Positions 10,001 through 17,630 of a stretch of DNA of 64,000 bases are shown piece by piece (within the stretch, counting starts at the first letter, position 1; each line of letters begins with the position of its first letter). This stretch comes from Actinomadura rudentiformis (GTDB taxonomy: Bacteria; Actinomycetota; Actinomycetes; Streptosporangiales; Streptosporangiaceae): assembly GCF_008923185.1 (NCBI RefSeq), contig NZ_WBMT01000007.1, positions 124,001-188,000 on the forward strand, read 5' to 3'. The position numbers and the translations under genes were made by a program. Under the pieces are notes generated by a model that had not been told where the DNA came from, did not search any database, and saw nothing but the letters and a program-made list of their open reading frames with translations.

Positions 10001-10287
10001 TGGTGGACCTCGACCGCGGGACGCGCGAGGGCGACGCGGCCGCGGTGCGTTCCGGCGTCCGGATGGTCGCGCTGGCCGAACGGTTCTGGTTTTTGCGGCG
10101 CTTCCAGCCGACCATGTCCTCCGCCCGCGCCCGTCGCGCCGCCGAGGAGGCCGACGGACCGGCGTACGCCGACGCGGTGTCGGAGTACGCCGGTCTCGAA
10201 CGGAACGAACTGCGCGCCGTCGCCTTGAACGCGATCAAGGACCGTCCCCACGGCCAGGGCACGCCTAGCGCGTCGGCTCGCGGTTGA
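7075..10287 (+). CDS. SARP/BTAD-type regulator with NB-ARC ATPase domain
   Basis: A 1070-residue regulator of the AfsR-like group. Residues 1-88 form an OmpR-type winged helix (ending NGYRLAL). Residues about 95-245 form the bacterial transcriptional activation domain (BTAD). An NB-ARC/STAND ATPase follows, with Walker A GAGGLGKT near residue 277, Walker B LLVLDNCEQV and the LPLAVELAAARV motif, and then a helical TPR-like C-terminal region. Such proteins commonly activate antibiotic or export genes. The GTG start is only 23 bp from the L,D-transpeptidase stop. Its 3' end overlaps the oppositely oriented exporter permease gene by 23 bp. Control of the neighbouring exporter is inference. Confidence 0.85.
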   Translation: MTIELRVLTRVVCREQEISGSRLRGLLALLAGEPRSGLSAARLVEELWPDQRPENPHKALQVIVSRARAQLGSDLIESTPNGYRLALDEDRIDAAAALRLSSSAVRLADAGDHEGALGCAEEGLALWEGAVEDTSFDDPVSALREERRSARRSLARVRALSLSRLGRRAEAMEPLTELAREHPRDEEVLAELLRCEAAAAGPSAALERYEAYRRDLRDELGTDPGPGLQALQRELLEEESPPVRHGVRFEPNPLLGRAGDIAAVTRLLRTTRVISIVGAGGLGKTRLAHAVSRETEHRAVHFVPLAGVRTDADVAAEVASALGVGDSWSFTGRTSTEALTGILRALGAGSVLLVLDNCEQVINGVADLVHSLVSMARNLQVLTTSRAPLGLSSESVYLLPELDLPTAIELFEQRARAVRPDVDLPGDDVMELCRHLDGLPLAVELAAARVRAMSVAEISRRLANRFAVLRGGARDAPERHQTLYAVVDWSWNLLSPGEQAAMRILSIFPDGFTADAARRLLGDGDDDETGEVFDVLEHLVDQSLLKVTESLAGMRFRMLETVREFGAEQRDAAGDTGRALEGFLAWARDFGAAEHEVVFEATVVAASVERLRAEQDNLLQALRHGFDRSDGATVAAAFAVLGGMWLVESKFTRLAELAGRSAQVLASYRPEPGLVDVTRTALAICAVSAFMQGPHELRSLAALRRRFPPAPAGTLVGALMVVLATAPGMPGHRALDQLCQSDEPLLAGVANLWASYVSEHEIDVEGALAAAYRALTAFERASHPWMQLQCHSRLAELSAQVERCEQTRHHVRAALEAARRVRPEPDVDGLGLGLVQTDLLCGDVDEAERRLDAVTHDSEESFGVLPAMLSLRAEIKLIRGDIETGLRLWRMAVEEWERSLQPIYENVQAGREPWSMETLAAAVIAHAHHRRLDLIPEIVADLPARVAALIADPVPNAPSYLVQFPIWGAGLLALAMVDLDRGTREGDAAAVRSGVRMVALAERFWFLRRFQPTMSSARARRAAEEADGPAYADAVSEYAGLERNELRAVALNAIKDRPHGQGTPSASARG

Positions 10288-11053
10288 ACTGGCTGCGCGA
10301 CCAGAGGAAACAGAGCACCGTGATCCCGGTGCACCACGCCACCGCGATCGCGGCGTTGTTCCCGATCGGCGTGCCGAGGAGCAGCCCGCGCACGGTCTCG
10401 ATGACCGGCGTGAACGGCTGGTATTCGGCGAACCAGCCCAGCCAGGACGGCATCGAGTCCGTGGGGACGAAGCCGCTGCCGAGGAACGGCAGAAGCATCA
10501 GCGGCATGGGCGTGTTGCTGGCGGTCTCGGGGCTGTCGGCCTTCAGCCCGAGTCCGACCGCGAGCCAGGTGATGGCGAGCACGAACAGCGTGAGCACACC
10601 GATCACCGCGAGCCACTCGACCGGCCCCGCGTTGGGCCGGAAGCCGACCAGCAGGGCGACGCCGAGGACCACCGCGACACCCAGCATCGTCTGGATGACG
10701 GCTCCGACCACGTGCGCGGTGAGGATCGCCGGGCGGAAGATCGCCATCGTGCGGAGCCGGGCGATGATGCCCTGGGTCACGTCCGTCGCGACCAGGACCG
10801 CCGTCGCGGTCGCCGTGCCGACCACGGAGAACAGGAAGACCCCCGGGGTCATGTAGTTGACGTACGACTCCCGGCCGCCCCCTCCGGCGAGCCCGTCGCC
10901 CAGGGTCGCGCCGAACACGTAGACGAAGAGCAGCAGGAACACGACGGGCATGCCGATCAGCACCAGCGTCATCGACGGGTAGCGCAGCATGTGCTTGAGA
11001 CTGCGGCGCAACATCGTCGAGGTGTCACGCACGGCGTACTTCATGGTGCTCAT
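10265..11053 (-). CDS. drrB: ABC-2 type exporter permease (DrrB-like)
   Basis: A 262-residue membrane protein with six predicted hydrophobic segments, the usual size and layout of DrrB-type permeases that export daunorubicin-like drugs or lipids. The C-terminal half contains the typical loop motif PLMLLPFLGSGFVPTDSMP followed by a W-x-x-x-x-QPFTP-like stretch. Its ATG overlaps the stop of the ATPase gene by 4 bp (ATGA, 11050-11053), so the two are translationally coupled. The gene tail overlaps the convergent SARP-like gene by 23 bp. The symbol is by family only; the substrate is unknown. Confidence 0.85.
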   Translation of the reverse strand: MSTMKYAVRDTSTMLRRSLKHMLRYPSMTLVLIGMPVVFLLLFVYVFGATLGDGLAGGGGRESYVNYMTPGVFLFSVVGTATATAVLVATDVTQGIIARLRTMAIFRPAILTAHVVGAVIQTMLGVAVVLGVALLVGFRPNAGPVEWLAVIGVLTLFVLAITWLAVGLGLKADSPETASNTPMPLMLLPFLGSGFVPTDSMPSWLGWFAEYQPFTPVIETVRGLLLGTPIGNNAAIAVAWCTGITVLCFLWSRSQFNREPTR

Positions 11054-12000
11054 CGCACGTCCTCCTTGGGCCGGCCGGTCAGGGACAGGAACACGTCGTC
11101 GAGATCGGGCTTGTGGATCGACAGGTCGACGACCTCGACCGACTCGGCGTCGAGTGCGCCGAGCAGGAGCCTCAGCGACTTCACGTCACCGTCGCTCGGG
11201 ACCTGCAGCGTGAGTTCGTCCTCGGCCTGCGGCACCCCGCCGAGGACGCGGGCGGCCGCCTGGAGCCCGTGCGCGTCGGCGAACTTCAGCCGGACGTGCC
11301 CGCCCGGCACGAGGCGCTTGAGCTCGTCCGCGGTGCCCTCGGCGACGAACCTGCCGTGGTCGAGCAGCGCGATCCGGTCGGCGAGCTGGTCCGCCTCCTC
11401 CAGATACTGCGTGGTCAGGAAGATCGTCACACCGTCGGCGACCAGCCGCCGGATGATCTCCCACATGGCGCGCCGGCTGCGCGGGTCGAGACCCGTCGTC
11501 GGCTCGTCCAGGAAGATGATCTCGGGGTCGCCGATCAGCGTCATCGCCAGGTCGAGCCGCCGCCGCATGCCGCCCGAATACGTGGCGGCGGGCTTCCGGG
11601 CCGCCTCCATCAGGTCGAACTGGTCGAGCAGCTCCGCGACCCGCGGCCGCACCCGCCGCTTGTCCAGGTGGTAGAGGTCGCCCATCAGGCGCAGGTTCTC
11701 CTCGCCTGTCAGCAGGTTGTCGACCGCCGAGTACTGCCCGGTGACGCCGATCGCGGCGCGGACGCCGTCGGGGTCCACCGCCAGGTCCCGGCCCGCGACC
11801 CACAGCTCGCCGCCGTCGGAACCGATCAGGGTGGACAGGATCTGCACGGTGATGGTCTTGCCTGCGCCGTTGGGACCGAGCAGCGAGAAGATCGTTCCGC
11901 GTGGGACGTCGAAGCCGATCCCGTCGAGCACGACCTTGTCACCGAACGACTTGCGCAGACCGGCCACATGGATCGCCGTTTGCGAAGAGTTCGAATTCAT
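11050..12000 (-). CDS. drrA: ABC exporter ATPase (DrrA-like)
   Basis: A 316-residue ABC ATPase of the DrrA/daunorubicin-resistance group. Visible are Walker A GPNGAGKTITV (about residues 40-50), the variant signature YSGGMRRRLDLA, Walker B IIFLDEPTTGLDPRSRR, and a DrrA-type C-terminal accessory domain after residue 230. It pairs with the following permease through a 4-bp overlap. A long inverted repeat sits directly upstream at 12018-12064. It probably powers efflux of a hydrophobic compound; whether that compound is made by the cell or met from outside cannot be told from the sequence. Confidence 0.9.
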   Translation of the reverse strand: MNSNSSQTAIHVAGLRKSFGDKVVLDGIGFDVPRGTIFSLLGPNGAGKTITVQILSTLIGSDGGELWVAGRDLAVDPDGVRAAIGVTGQYSAVDNLLTGEENLRLMGDLYHLDKRRVRPRVAELLDQFDLMEAARKPAATYSGGMRRRLDLAMTLIGDPEIIFLDEPTTGLDPRSRRAMWEIIRRLVADGVTIFLTTQYLEEADQLADRIALLDHGRFVAEGTADELKRLVPGGHVRLKFADAHGLQAAARVLGGVPQAEDELTLQVPSDGDVKSLRLLLGALDAESVEVVDLSIHKPDLDDVFLSLTGRPKEDVR

Positions 12001-12017
12001 GACCCGAGCGTGCGGGC

Positions 12018-12064
12018 GCCCGGTTTCACGGCGGTTTCGCGCCTCCGCAGCCCTGAAACCGGGC
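12018..12064. promoter_or_regulatory. 11-bp inverted repeat between gntR and drrA
   Basis: Perfect arms GCCCGGTTTCA (12018-12028) and TGAAACCGGGC (12054-12064) enclose 25 nt that contain a third GGTTTC copy. It fills the 66-bp gap between the gntR stop and the drrA start, both read leftward. It could end gntR transcription or act as an operator or leader structure for drrAB. No U tract follows it, so I favour a regulatory role only slightly. Confidence 0.5.
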
Positions 12065-12066
12065 CT

Positions 12067-12816
12067 TCAGTCGGCGTGCTCGACGGGGATGACGTACGAG
12101 AGCTCGTACCGGTCGACGGGCACCACGAGGTCGGCTGTCTCCACCGGGCGTTCTCCCGCGTAGGTGCGCTGGACCACCATCATGATCGAGCCGAGCGGCT
12201 CGGCGAGCCGCTCGACCTCGTCGGTCAGGATCGCGCGCGCCGTGACGATCTCGGTGACCCGCGTCACCTCGACGCCGATGAGGCGCATGCGGGCCACGAC
12301 TCCCAGGCCGGCGTGCGGCCCCTTCTCTGGGAACATCACCGGCGTGCCGCGCGTGATGGCCAGCGGCTCCCACGAGGTGGACGTCATCACGGGCTGGTCG
12401 TCGGCCAGGAACACGTACCGGGTCCGCATGACCGGGTCGCCCGGGGCGATGTCGAGCCGTTCGGCGATCGCGGGCGTCGCGGTGGTGGTCTCCGAGGACG
12501 AACGCCAGGTGCTGGCGCGGCCCTGCGCCTCCATGTCCGCGGCGAAGGGTGAACCGCCGCGATCCTCGCGGTACCAGCTGCGTGAGAGCCGCCGGACCTC
12601 GGGACGGGCGCGGACGAACGTGCCCGCGCCCGGTCTCGCCTCCAGATAGCCCTCGGCGATGAGCAGCCGGACGGCCTCGACGGCCACCCGGTCGGAGACC
12701 CCATGGTCATGGGCGAGCTGGTGTCGCGAGGGCACCCGGTCGCCCGGCGCGAGGTGCCCGTCGACGATCTGCCGTCGCAGATCGTCGGCGATGCGCAGGT
12801 AGGCGGGCTGTGACAA
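12067..12816 (-). CDS. GntR-family transcriptional regulator (HutC/UTRA subfamily)
   Basis: A 249-residue repressor-type protein. Residues 1-75 form the GntR winged helix (SQPAYLRIADDLRRQI, then GDRVPSRHQLAHDHGVS), and residues about 90-245 form a UTRA ligand-binding domain. I chose the TTG start at 12816 because it gives the usual family N terminus MSQPAYLRIADDL and has GGAG just upstream; the longer reading frame would run through the operators. It is divergent from the HATPase gene, with two palindromes between them. GntR plus HATPase pairs are common in actinomycetes. The effector is unknown. Confidence 0.85.
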   Translation of the reverse strand: MSQPAYLRIADDLRRQIVDGHLAPGDRVPSRHQLAHDHGVSDRVAVEAVRLLIAEGYLEARPGAGTFVRARPEVRRLSRSWYREDRGGSPFAADMEAQGRASTWRSSSETTTATPAIAERLDIAPGDPVMRTRYVFLADDQPVMTSTSWEPLAITRGTPVMFPEKGPHAGLGVVARMRLIGVEVTRVTEIVTARAILTDEVERLAEPLGSIMMVVQRTYAGERPVETADLVVPVDRYELSYVIPVEHAD

Positions 12817-12863
12817 GGCGACTCCGAGCGGCCGGCCGCGGACTGTTCCGCACCAAGCTTGAC

Positions 12864-12881
12864 AACCTGAGTACCCAGGTT
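12864..12881. promoter_or_regulatory. GntR operator candidate O1
   Basis: 18-bp palindrome AACCTG-AGTACC-CAGGTT with perfect 6-bp arms, in the divergent gntR/HATPase promoter region. A TTGACA box ends on its first base (12859-12864). It shares the pattern AA(S)CTG-N-GTAC-N-CAG(S)TT with O2. Confidence 0.72.
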
Positions 12882-12882
12882 C

Positions 12883-12900
12883 AAGCTGTGTACTCAGCTT
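12883..12900. promoter_or_regulatory. GntR operator candidate O2
   Basis: 18-bp palindrome AAGCTG-TGTACT-CAGCTT with perfect 6-bp arms, centred 19 bp from O1, so both sites face nearly the same side of the helix. This spacing suits cooperative binding of two dimers. Confidence 0.72.
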
Positions 12901-12938
12901 ACCGAGCGTCAGCATTCGATCGCGCGGAGGTGCCTCCC

Positions 12939-13325
12939 ATGGAGTGGACTCTGACCTACCCGGGTCTACCGGCCATGGTGCCCGCAGCCCGAGCGTTCGT
13001 CAGGGCGATGCTCGAAGAGACTCCCCGCGCCGAGGACGTCGAGCTCGTGACCTCGGAACTCGTGGCCAACTCCCTCCGCCATACACCCGCGGGCCTGAGC
13101 GGCGGGACGTTCACCGTGGCGGTCACCGTGCGTCACGGCTGGGCCCGTGTCGCCGTCACCGACTCCGGCTCGGGCGACTGGCGGCATGCCGCCAGCCGCC
13201 CCGGTGACGATGAGGAGTACGGCCGCGGCCTCCTCATCGTCGAGGTCTGCGCGGACAAGGCCGGTCACGATGTGGCCGAAGACGGCCAGACCATGTGGGC
13301 CGAGTTCACCTGGCGCATCCGCTGA
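12939..13325 (+). CDS. HATPase-type anti-sigma / regulatory ATP-binding protein
   Basis: A 128-residue GHKL ATPase-fold protein of the RsbW-like group common in actinomycetes. The N box region is VTSELVANSLRHTP (about residues 43-56), the G1 box is VTDSGSGDWR, and a G2-like GRGLLIVEVCAD follows. Such proteins bind or phosphorylate anti-sigma antagonists, or act without kinase activity. I placed the ATG at 12939 because GGAGG lies at 12926-12930; the longer reading frame from 12810 would include the operators. It is divergent from the GntR gene, which probably represses it through O1 and O2. Confidence 0.85.
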   Translation: MEWTLTYPGLPAMVPAARAFVRAMLEETPRAEDVELVTSELVANSLRHTPAGLSGGTFTVAVTVRHGWARVAVTDSGSGDWRHAASRPGDDEEYGRGLLIVEVCADKAGHDVAEDGQTMWAEFTWRIR

Positions 13326-13355
13326 ACGGCCATGGCCCCTTCGGCGGCACTCACC

Positions 13356-14597
13356 TCAGTACTCCTTGAGTGGGAGGTCGTTGATGATGCCGGCCGCTTC
13401 CTGAAAGTCGGGCACGGCCACATCCAGCTCGACGTCGCCGCCCATGTCCACGGCCGCCTGGGCCTCGACGCGCGCCTTGTTGGTGTAGGCGAGCTCCTGG
13501 TTGCACCGCACGTACTCGCGCAGCTCCCGCTCGTACGCGGCGAAAGCCCGCACATGGTCGCCGCCGGCGGCCTTCAGCTCGCCCGCCAGCACGTACGCCG
13601 CGACCATCGCCATCGTGGTGCCCTGGCCGGACAGCGGCGAGCCGCAGTAGGCCGCGTCACCGAGCAGCACGACCCGGCCATCGGACCAGGTGTCCATGTG
13701 GATCTGCGCCATGGCGTCGAAGTGGAAGTCCTTCGCCTCCCACATGTACTCCAGCATCCGCGGCAGTTCCCAGCCCTCACCGCCGAGACGGTCGGCCAGG
13801 ATCCGCTTCTGCGCGTCGATGTCGCGGTGGTCGTAGTCCAGCGTCTCCTCGGTCTCGAAGCCCAGGTAGACGCGGCATTCGGTGTTGTCACGAACACTCA
13901 TCACGCCGCCGCCCCAGGACCCGCCCGGAACCTGGTGGAACATCTGCCAGCGATCCAGCTCCAGGTAGTTGGGCATGCTCCACACCGACAGGTAGGTCCC
14001 CATGTACGTGATGTAGTCCGTCTCCGGGCCGAACACGAGCCTGCGGGTGTTGGAGTGCAGCCCGTCGGCGCCCACCACCAGGTCGAAGGTCCGCGGCTCG
14101 CTGTTCCTGAACGCGACGCGGACGCCGTCGCCGTCCTGCTCGATCGCGGTGATCGAGTCGCTGAACAGGTACTCGACCTTCCCGGCCGACTCAGCCGCCG
14201 ACTCCGCCGCCGACCCGGCCGCCGACTCAGTGGCCTCGGCCATGATGACCGACAGGTCGTCGCGGAGGATTTCGACGTCCGGGCTGTCCAGGTCGCCGCC
14301 GGTGATCGTGCGCTCGGTGGTGCTGAACAGCTCCTTGCCGTCGGCGTCCACCATCGACATCCCGCGCATCTGGACCCGCCGGTCGCGGATCTCGTCCAGC
14401 ACGCCCATCCGCTCCGCGACCTCCAGCGCCGGGCCTCGGACGTCGATCGCCTGCCCGCCGACACGCAACGCCGGGGTCAGCTCCACGATCGTCACGTTGA
14501 ATCCGTACCGGACCAGCCAGTACGCCAGGGCCGGTCCGCCGATGCTGGCACCGGAGATCAGCACATCGCGGTTCTTCATATCGACGCGGTTCTTCAT
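13356..14597 (-). CDS. FAD-dependent monooxygenase (PHBH fold)
   Basis: A 413-residue aromatic-ring-type hydroxylase of the UbiH/PHBH superfamily. The dinucleotide motif is GASIGG (residues 16-21), the DG motif is VVGADGLHSNTR, and the FAD-ribityl GD motif is VLLGDAAYCGSPLSGQGTTMA. This set is typical of TetX-like and tailoring or detoxifying flavin monooxygenases. The ATG at 14597 has GAGGAG upstream; a second ATG at 14579 has none. It lies downstream of a LAL regulator gene on the same strand, across a short repeat. The substrate is unknown. Confidence 0.85.
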   Translation of the reverse strand: MKNRVDMKNRDVLISGASIGGPALAYWLVRYGFNVTIVELTPALRVGGQAIDVRGPALEVAERMGVLDEIRDRRVQMRGMSMVDADGKELFSTTERTITGGDLDSPDVEILRDDLSVIMAEATESAAGSAAESAAESAGKVEYLFSDSITAIEQDGDGVRVAFRNSEPRTFDLVVGADGLHSNTRRLVFGPETDYITYMGTYLSVWSMPNYLELDRWQMFHQVPGGSWGGGVMSVRDNTECRVYLGFETEETLDYDHRDIDAQKRILADRLGGEGWELPRMLEYMWEAKDFHFDAMAQIHMDTWSDGRVVLLGDAAYCGSPLSGQGTTMAMVAAYVLAGELKAAGGDHVRAFAAYERELREYVRCNQELAYTNKARVEAQAAVDMGGDVELDVAVPDFQEAAGIINDLPLKEY

Positions 14598-14653
14598 TTC
14601 AAGCTCCTCGGTCAGGTGTCTCTCGCTCGATGGGCAGAGACTCGCTGGCCGTG

Positions 14654-14730
14654 CTGACCGGGAACGCACCGCCCGCTGACCGTGACTGACCGCGGCTGAC
14701 CGGCTGACCGCGGCTGACCGTTGCTGACCG
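14654..14730. repeat. Short tandem repeat with CTGACCG core
   Basis: Seven copies of CTGACCG, mostly in a 10-nt unit (CGGCTGACCG, TTGCTGACCG and variants), between the stop of the LAL regulator gene and the monooxygenase start. In the leftward direction it lies in the leader of the monooxygenase transcript. Confidence 0.75.
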
Positions 14731-14735
14731 CGGGG

Positions 14736-17504
14736 CTAGAGGACGGCGTCGAGGTCCAGGCGCGCCAGCTCGGCTCGGGTGGAGACGCCGAGCTTGGGGA
14801 ACGCGTTGTAGAGGTGCTGGCCGACCGTCCGCGGGCTGATCAGCAGTTGCGCCGCGATGTCCCGGTTGGTGGCGCCGGTCGCCGCGAGCCGGGCGACCTG
14901 CAGCTCCTGCGGGGTGAGGGAGGCGGCCGCCTCGACCTTCTGCTTGCGTGAGGCGGCTCTGTCTCCTGCTGCGCGGAGCTCTTGCCGGGCCCGCTCGGCC
15001 CACAGCCGTGCGCCCAGGCGTTCAAAGCTCTCCAGCGCGTTGCGGAGCGGTGTACGGGCCTCGCGCTTGCGGCGACGGCGGCGCAGCCACTCGCCGTAGG
15101 CGAGCCAGGTCCGTGCATGCTCGTACGGCTGGTCGCTCTTCTGGTGCAGGCTGAGGGCCTCCATGAAGAGGGCCTCGGCGGAGTCCGCGGGCGCGAGCAT
15201 CGCGCGGCAGCGCAGCAGGATCGCCACGGCCCACTCCTCCTCGGAACCCGCCGTCCACTCCTCGACCTGGTCCAGCGGCCCGCGGGCGGCGTCGAGACAG
15301 TCGATGTGCATGGCGGCGTCGACCAGGTCGGCGACGCTCCGACTGGCGACGAACGACCAGCCTCGCCAGTGCTCACACATCCGGTCAAAGGCCGCACGGT
15401 GCCGTCCGAGACCGAGGTCGAGCAGCGCGAGCGCCCACTGGCCGCTGAGCACGCTATGCGGGTACTGGTGGTCCTCGCCGTACCGGATGCCCTCGTTCGC
15501 CAGGGCACGGCAGCGTTCCTCGTCCCCTTCGAGAGCGGCGAGCCAGCCGAGCCAGCTGCTGAAATGCGCCGTGATCGGGCGGTGCCCGGTGTCGGTCGCC
15601 AGTTGCAGCCCCTCGGCCGCGGTGACCGCGGCGATCTTGTGACGGCCCAGCAGGATCTGCGCGTACGCGAGGTGGTGGAGGCCCACGGTGAGGTGCCCGA
15701 TCTGCCCCGTGCCGCGCCAGTCGGCGACCATGGCGGAGGCGAGCTGGTGGACCAGCGCGGGGTCCTGACCCGCGATGAGCAGCAGCTGGGCGGTGAACTG
15801 CCGCAGCCAGTCGGTCTTCGGCACGACGTCGCGCGCCTGGGCGGCGAACGCGCGCAGCAACGGGTACGCACCGGGCACGTCGTCGCTCCCCAGGCGGGCG
15901 AGCGCCTCTACCGCGCCGATGTACGGGACGACCGGGTCGTCCGGGGGCAGCCGCAGCTCCCGGAGCTGCGCGACGCCGTCGGCGACCGCCTCGGCGTCGG
16001 CGCCATGCCAGGCGTTGTGCACGCCGATCACCAGGAGCTTGCCGGACCAGCCCGGATGCACCTCGGCGACCTGCCGTGCTCCGCAGATGAGCGCCCGTCC
16101 CGACTCGCGCGGCGAGCCGGACTCGAACTCCACCAGCCCGCGCACGACGGCCAGCAGGGCGTGGTCGGCCGGGTCCTCGGCGGCCTTCGCGAACCGGTCG
16201 GTCAGCTTGGCGGCACGGTCGAACTGGCCGGCGTCGGTCGCCGCGAGGGCCGCCGCGGCACCCCGGCGGACCACATCCCTGGGGTCGGTGGTGAGCTGCG
16301 CGGCACGCTCGTAGGCGGCGACCACGGCGGCGTGCCCGTTGCGTTCGGCGGCCCTCCGCGCGGTGCGTTCCAAAAGGTCGGCGACCTCGTCATCGGGACC
16401 GGTGGCGGCGGCGGCGAGCTGCCAGGCACGGCGGTCGGCGTCCTGGTCCTCGTCCCAGGCACGGGCGAGGGCCTGGTGCGCGGCGCTGCGTTCGGCCAGC
16501 ACGGCACGCTGGTAGGCGGCCGAGCGCACCAGCGGATGGCGGAAGCGCAGCACGCCCCCGGTCACCGTGAGCAGCCCCGCCCGCTCGGCGGGCTCGATGG
16601 CGCCGACCGGGATCGCCAGCATGCGCGCGGCGCGCAGCACGACACCGATCTCCCCCGAGTCGTCGGCCGCGGCGACCGTGAGCAGGCTGCGGGTGCGTGC
16701 CGGGAGCGCCTCGATCTGGCTGACGAACGCGCGTTGCACGCGGTGGCCGATCGGCAGCGGGCTCACCGGCGACCAGCCCTCGTCGGCCACGGAGCGCGGC
16801 AGCTCGATCAGGGCCAGCGGGTTGCCGCCGGCCTCGGCGAGCACCCGGTCCCGCACCTGCGCGGGCAGGTCCGGTGACAGGTCGGCGAGCAGGGCGGCTG
16901 CGTCCTGCTCGGCGAGCCCGGCGACGCGCAGCTCCGGGATGCCCCGGATCGGCACCACCTCGGGGTCGTCCCGCTGAGCGAACACCAGGACGACGCCCTC
17001 ACTGCGCAGCCGGCGGGCGGCGAACACCAGCGCCTCCACCGACGCCTGGTCGACCCATTGCGTGTCGTCGACGAGGCATACGAGCGGCCTGTCCTCGGCA
17101 AGGTCGGACAGCAGTGTCAGCGTGGCCAGCCCTACGAGGAACCGGTCTTCGCCCGGTGCCGCCGCCCCGCCCCGTCCTCCGCCGAGCGTCCCGACGAGCG
17201 CGCCGCGCAGCGCGGCCGCCTGCGGTGCCGCGAGCTCGCCCAGCCGGTCGTCGAGACGGCCGTCGTAGGCGTTCAGCAGGAGGTGCAGCCCGGCGAACGG
17301 CAGCTCCGCCTCGGTCTCGGTCCCCACCGCGCGCAGCACCCGCATCCCGGCGGACTCCGCGGCCCTCGCCGCGTGGTCCAGAAGGGCGGACTTGCCGATC
17401 CCCGCCTCGCCGTGGACGCAGAGCGACCCGCTCTGGCCCTGCCGCGCTCCGGCCAGCAGCCGGTCGATCGCGGCGACCTCCGCCTTCCTGCCGTACAACA
17501 CCAC
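14736..17504 (-). CDS. LAL-type LuxR-family regulator with AAA ATPase domain
   Basis: A 922-residue large ATP-binding LuxR regulator. The N-terminal AAA/STAND domain has Walker A GEAGIGKS (residues 32-39) and Walker B VCLVDDTQWVDQAS. A long helical TPR-like region follows. The C-terminal LuxR helix-turn-helix (about 858-915) reads LTPQELQVARLAATGATNRDIA then ISPRTVGQHLYN. Length is typical of the family. The start is GTG-GTG with only a weak ribosome site, so it could be one codon later. It probably controls the adjacent monooxygenase gene; that is inferred from position. Confidence 0.85.
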   Translation of the reverse strand: MVLYGRKAEVAAIDRLLAGARQGQSGSLCVHGEAGIGKSALLDHAARAAESAGMRVLRAVGTETEAELPFAGLHLLLNAYDGRLDDRLGELAAPQAAALRGALVGTLGGGRGGAAAPGEDRFLVGLATLTLLSDLAEDRPLVCLVDDTQWVDQASVEALVFAARRLRSEGVVLVFAQRDDPEVVPIRGIPELRVAGLAEQDAAALLADLSPDLPAQVRDRVLAEAGGNPLALIELPRSVADEGWSPVSPLPIGHRVQRAFVSQIEALPARTRSLLTVAAADDSGEIGVVLRAARMLAIPVGAIEPAERAGLLTVTGGVLRFRHPLVRSAAYQRAVLAERSAAHQALARAWDEDQDADRRAWQLAAAATGPDDEVADLLERTARRAAERNGHAAVVAAYERAAQLTTDPRDVVRRGAAAALAATDAGQFDRAAKLTDRFAKAAEDPADHALLAVVRGLVEFESGSPRESGRALICGARQVAEVHPGWSGKLLVIGVHNAWHGADAEAVADGVAQLRELRLPPDDPVVPYIGAVEALARLGSDDVPGAYPLLRAFAAQARDVVPKTDWLRQFTAQLLLIAGQDPALVHQLASAMVADWRGTGQIGHLTVGLHHLAYAQILLGRHKIAAVTAAEGLQLATDTGHRPITAHFSSWLGWLAALEGDEERCRALANEGIRYGEDHQYPHSVLSGQWALALLDLGLGRHRAAFDRMCEHWRGWSFVASRSVADLVDAAMHIDCLDAARGPLDQVEEWTAGSEEEWAVAILLRCRAMLAPADSAEALFMEALSLHQKSDQPYEHARTWLAYGEWLRRRRRKREARTPLRNALESFERLGARLWAERARQELRAAGDRAASRKQKVEAAASLTPQELQVARLAATGATNRDIAAQLLISPRTVGQHLYNAFPKLGVSTRAELARLDLDAVL

Positions 17505-17555
17505 ACCACCCTAAAGAGGTCCCTCAGGAGGTATCTCCCTCAGGGGCCACTTCCG

Positions 17556-17591
17556 TTCCATCTGGAATGGAGCATTCCGTTCTGCTATACT
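17556..17591 (+). promoter_or_regulatory. Promoter and operator candidate for the DinB-like gene
   Basis: Overlapping inverted repeats TTCCA-TC-TGGAA (17556-17567) and GGAAT-GGAGC-ATTCC (17564-17578) precede a good -10 box TATACT (17586-17591). The gene start is 40 bp further on. The interleaved TTCC/GGAA pattern resembles dimeric repressor sites of TetR, PadR or MarR type. Confidence 0.5.
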
Positions 17592-17630
17592 GGGAGCATC
17601 ACGAAGCGGGACGACAGAGAGGCCGGAACG

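Noticed and set aside
7129..10251. 1040-codon open frame on the minus strand
   Set aside because: It mirrors the SARP-like gene, whose domains are clear; the mirror translation is Arg/His/Gln-rich without motifs.
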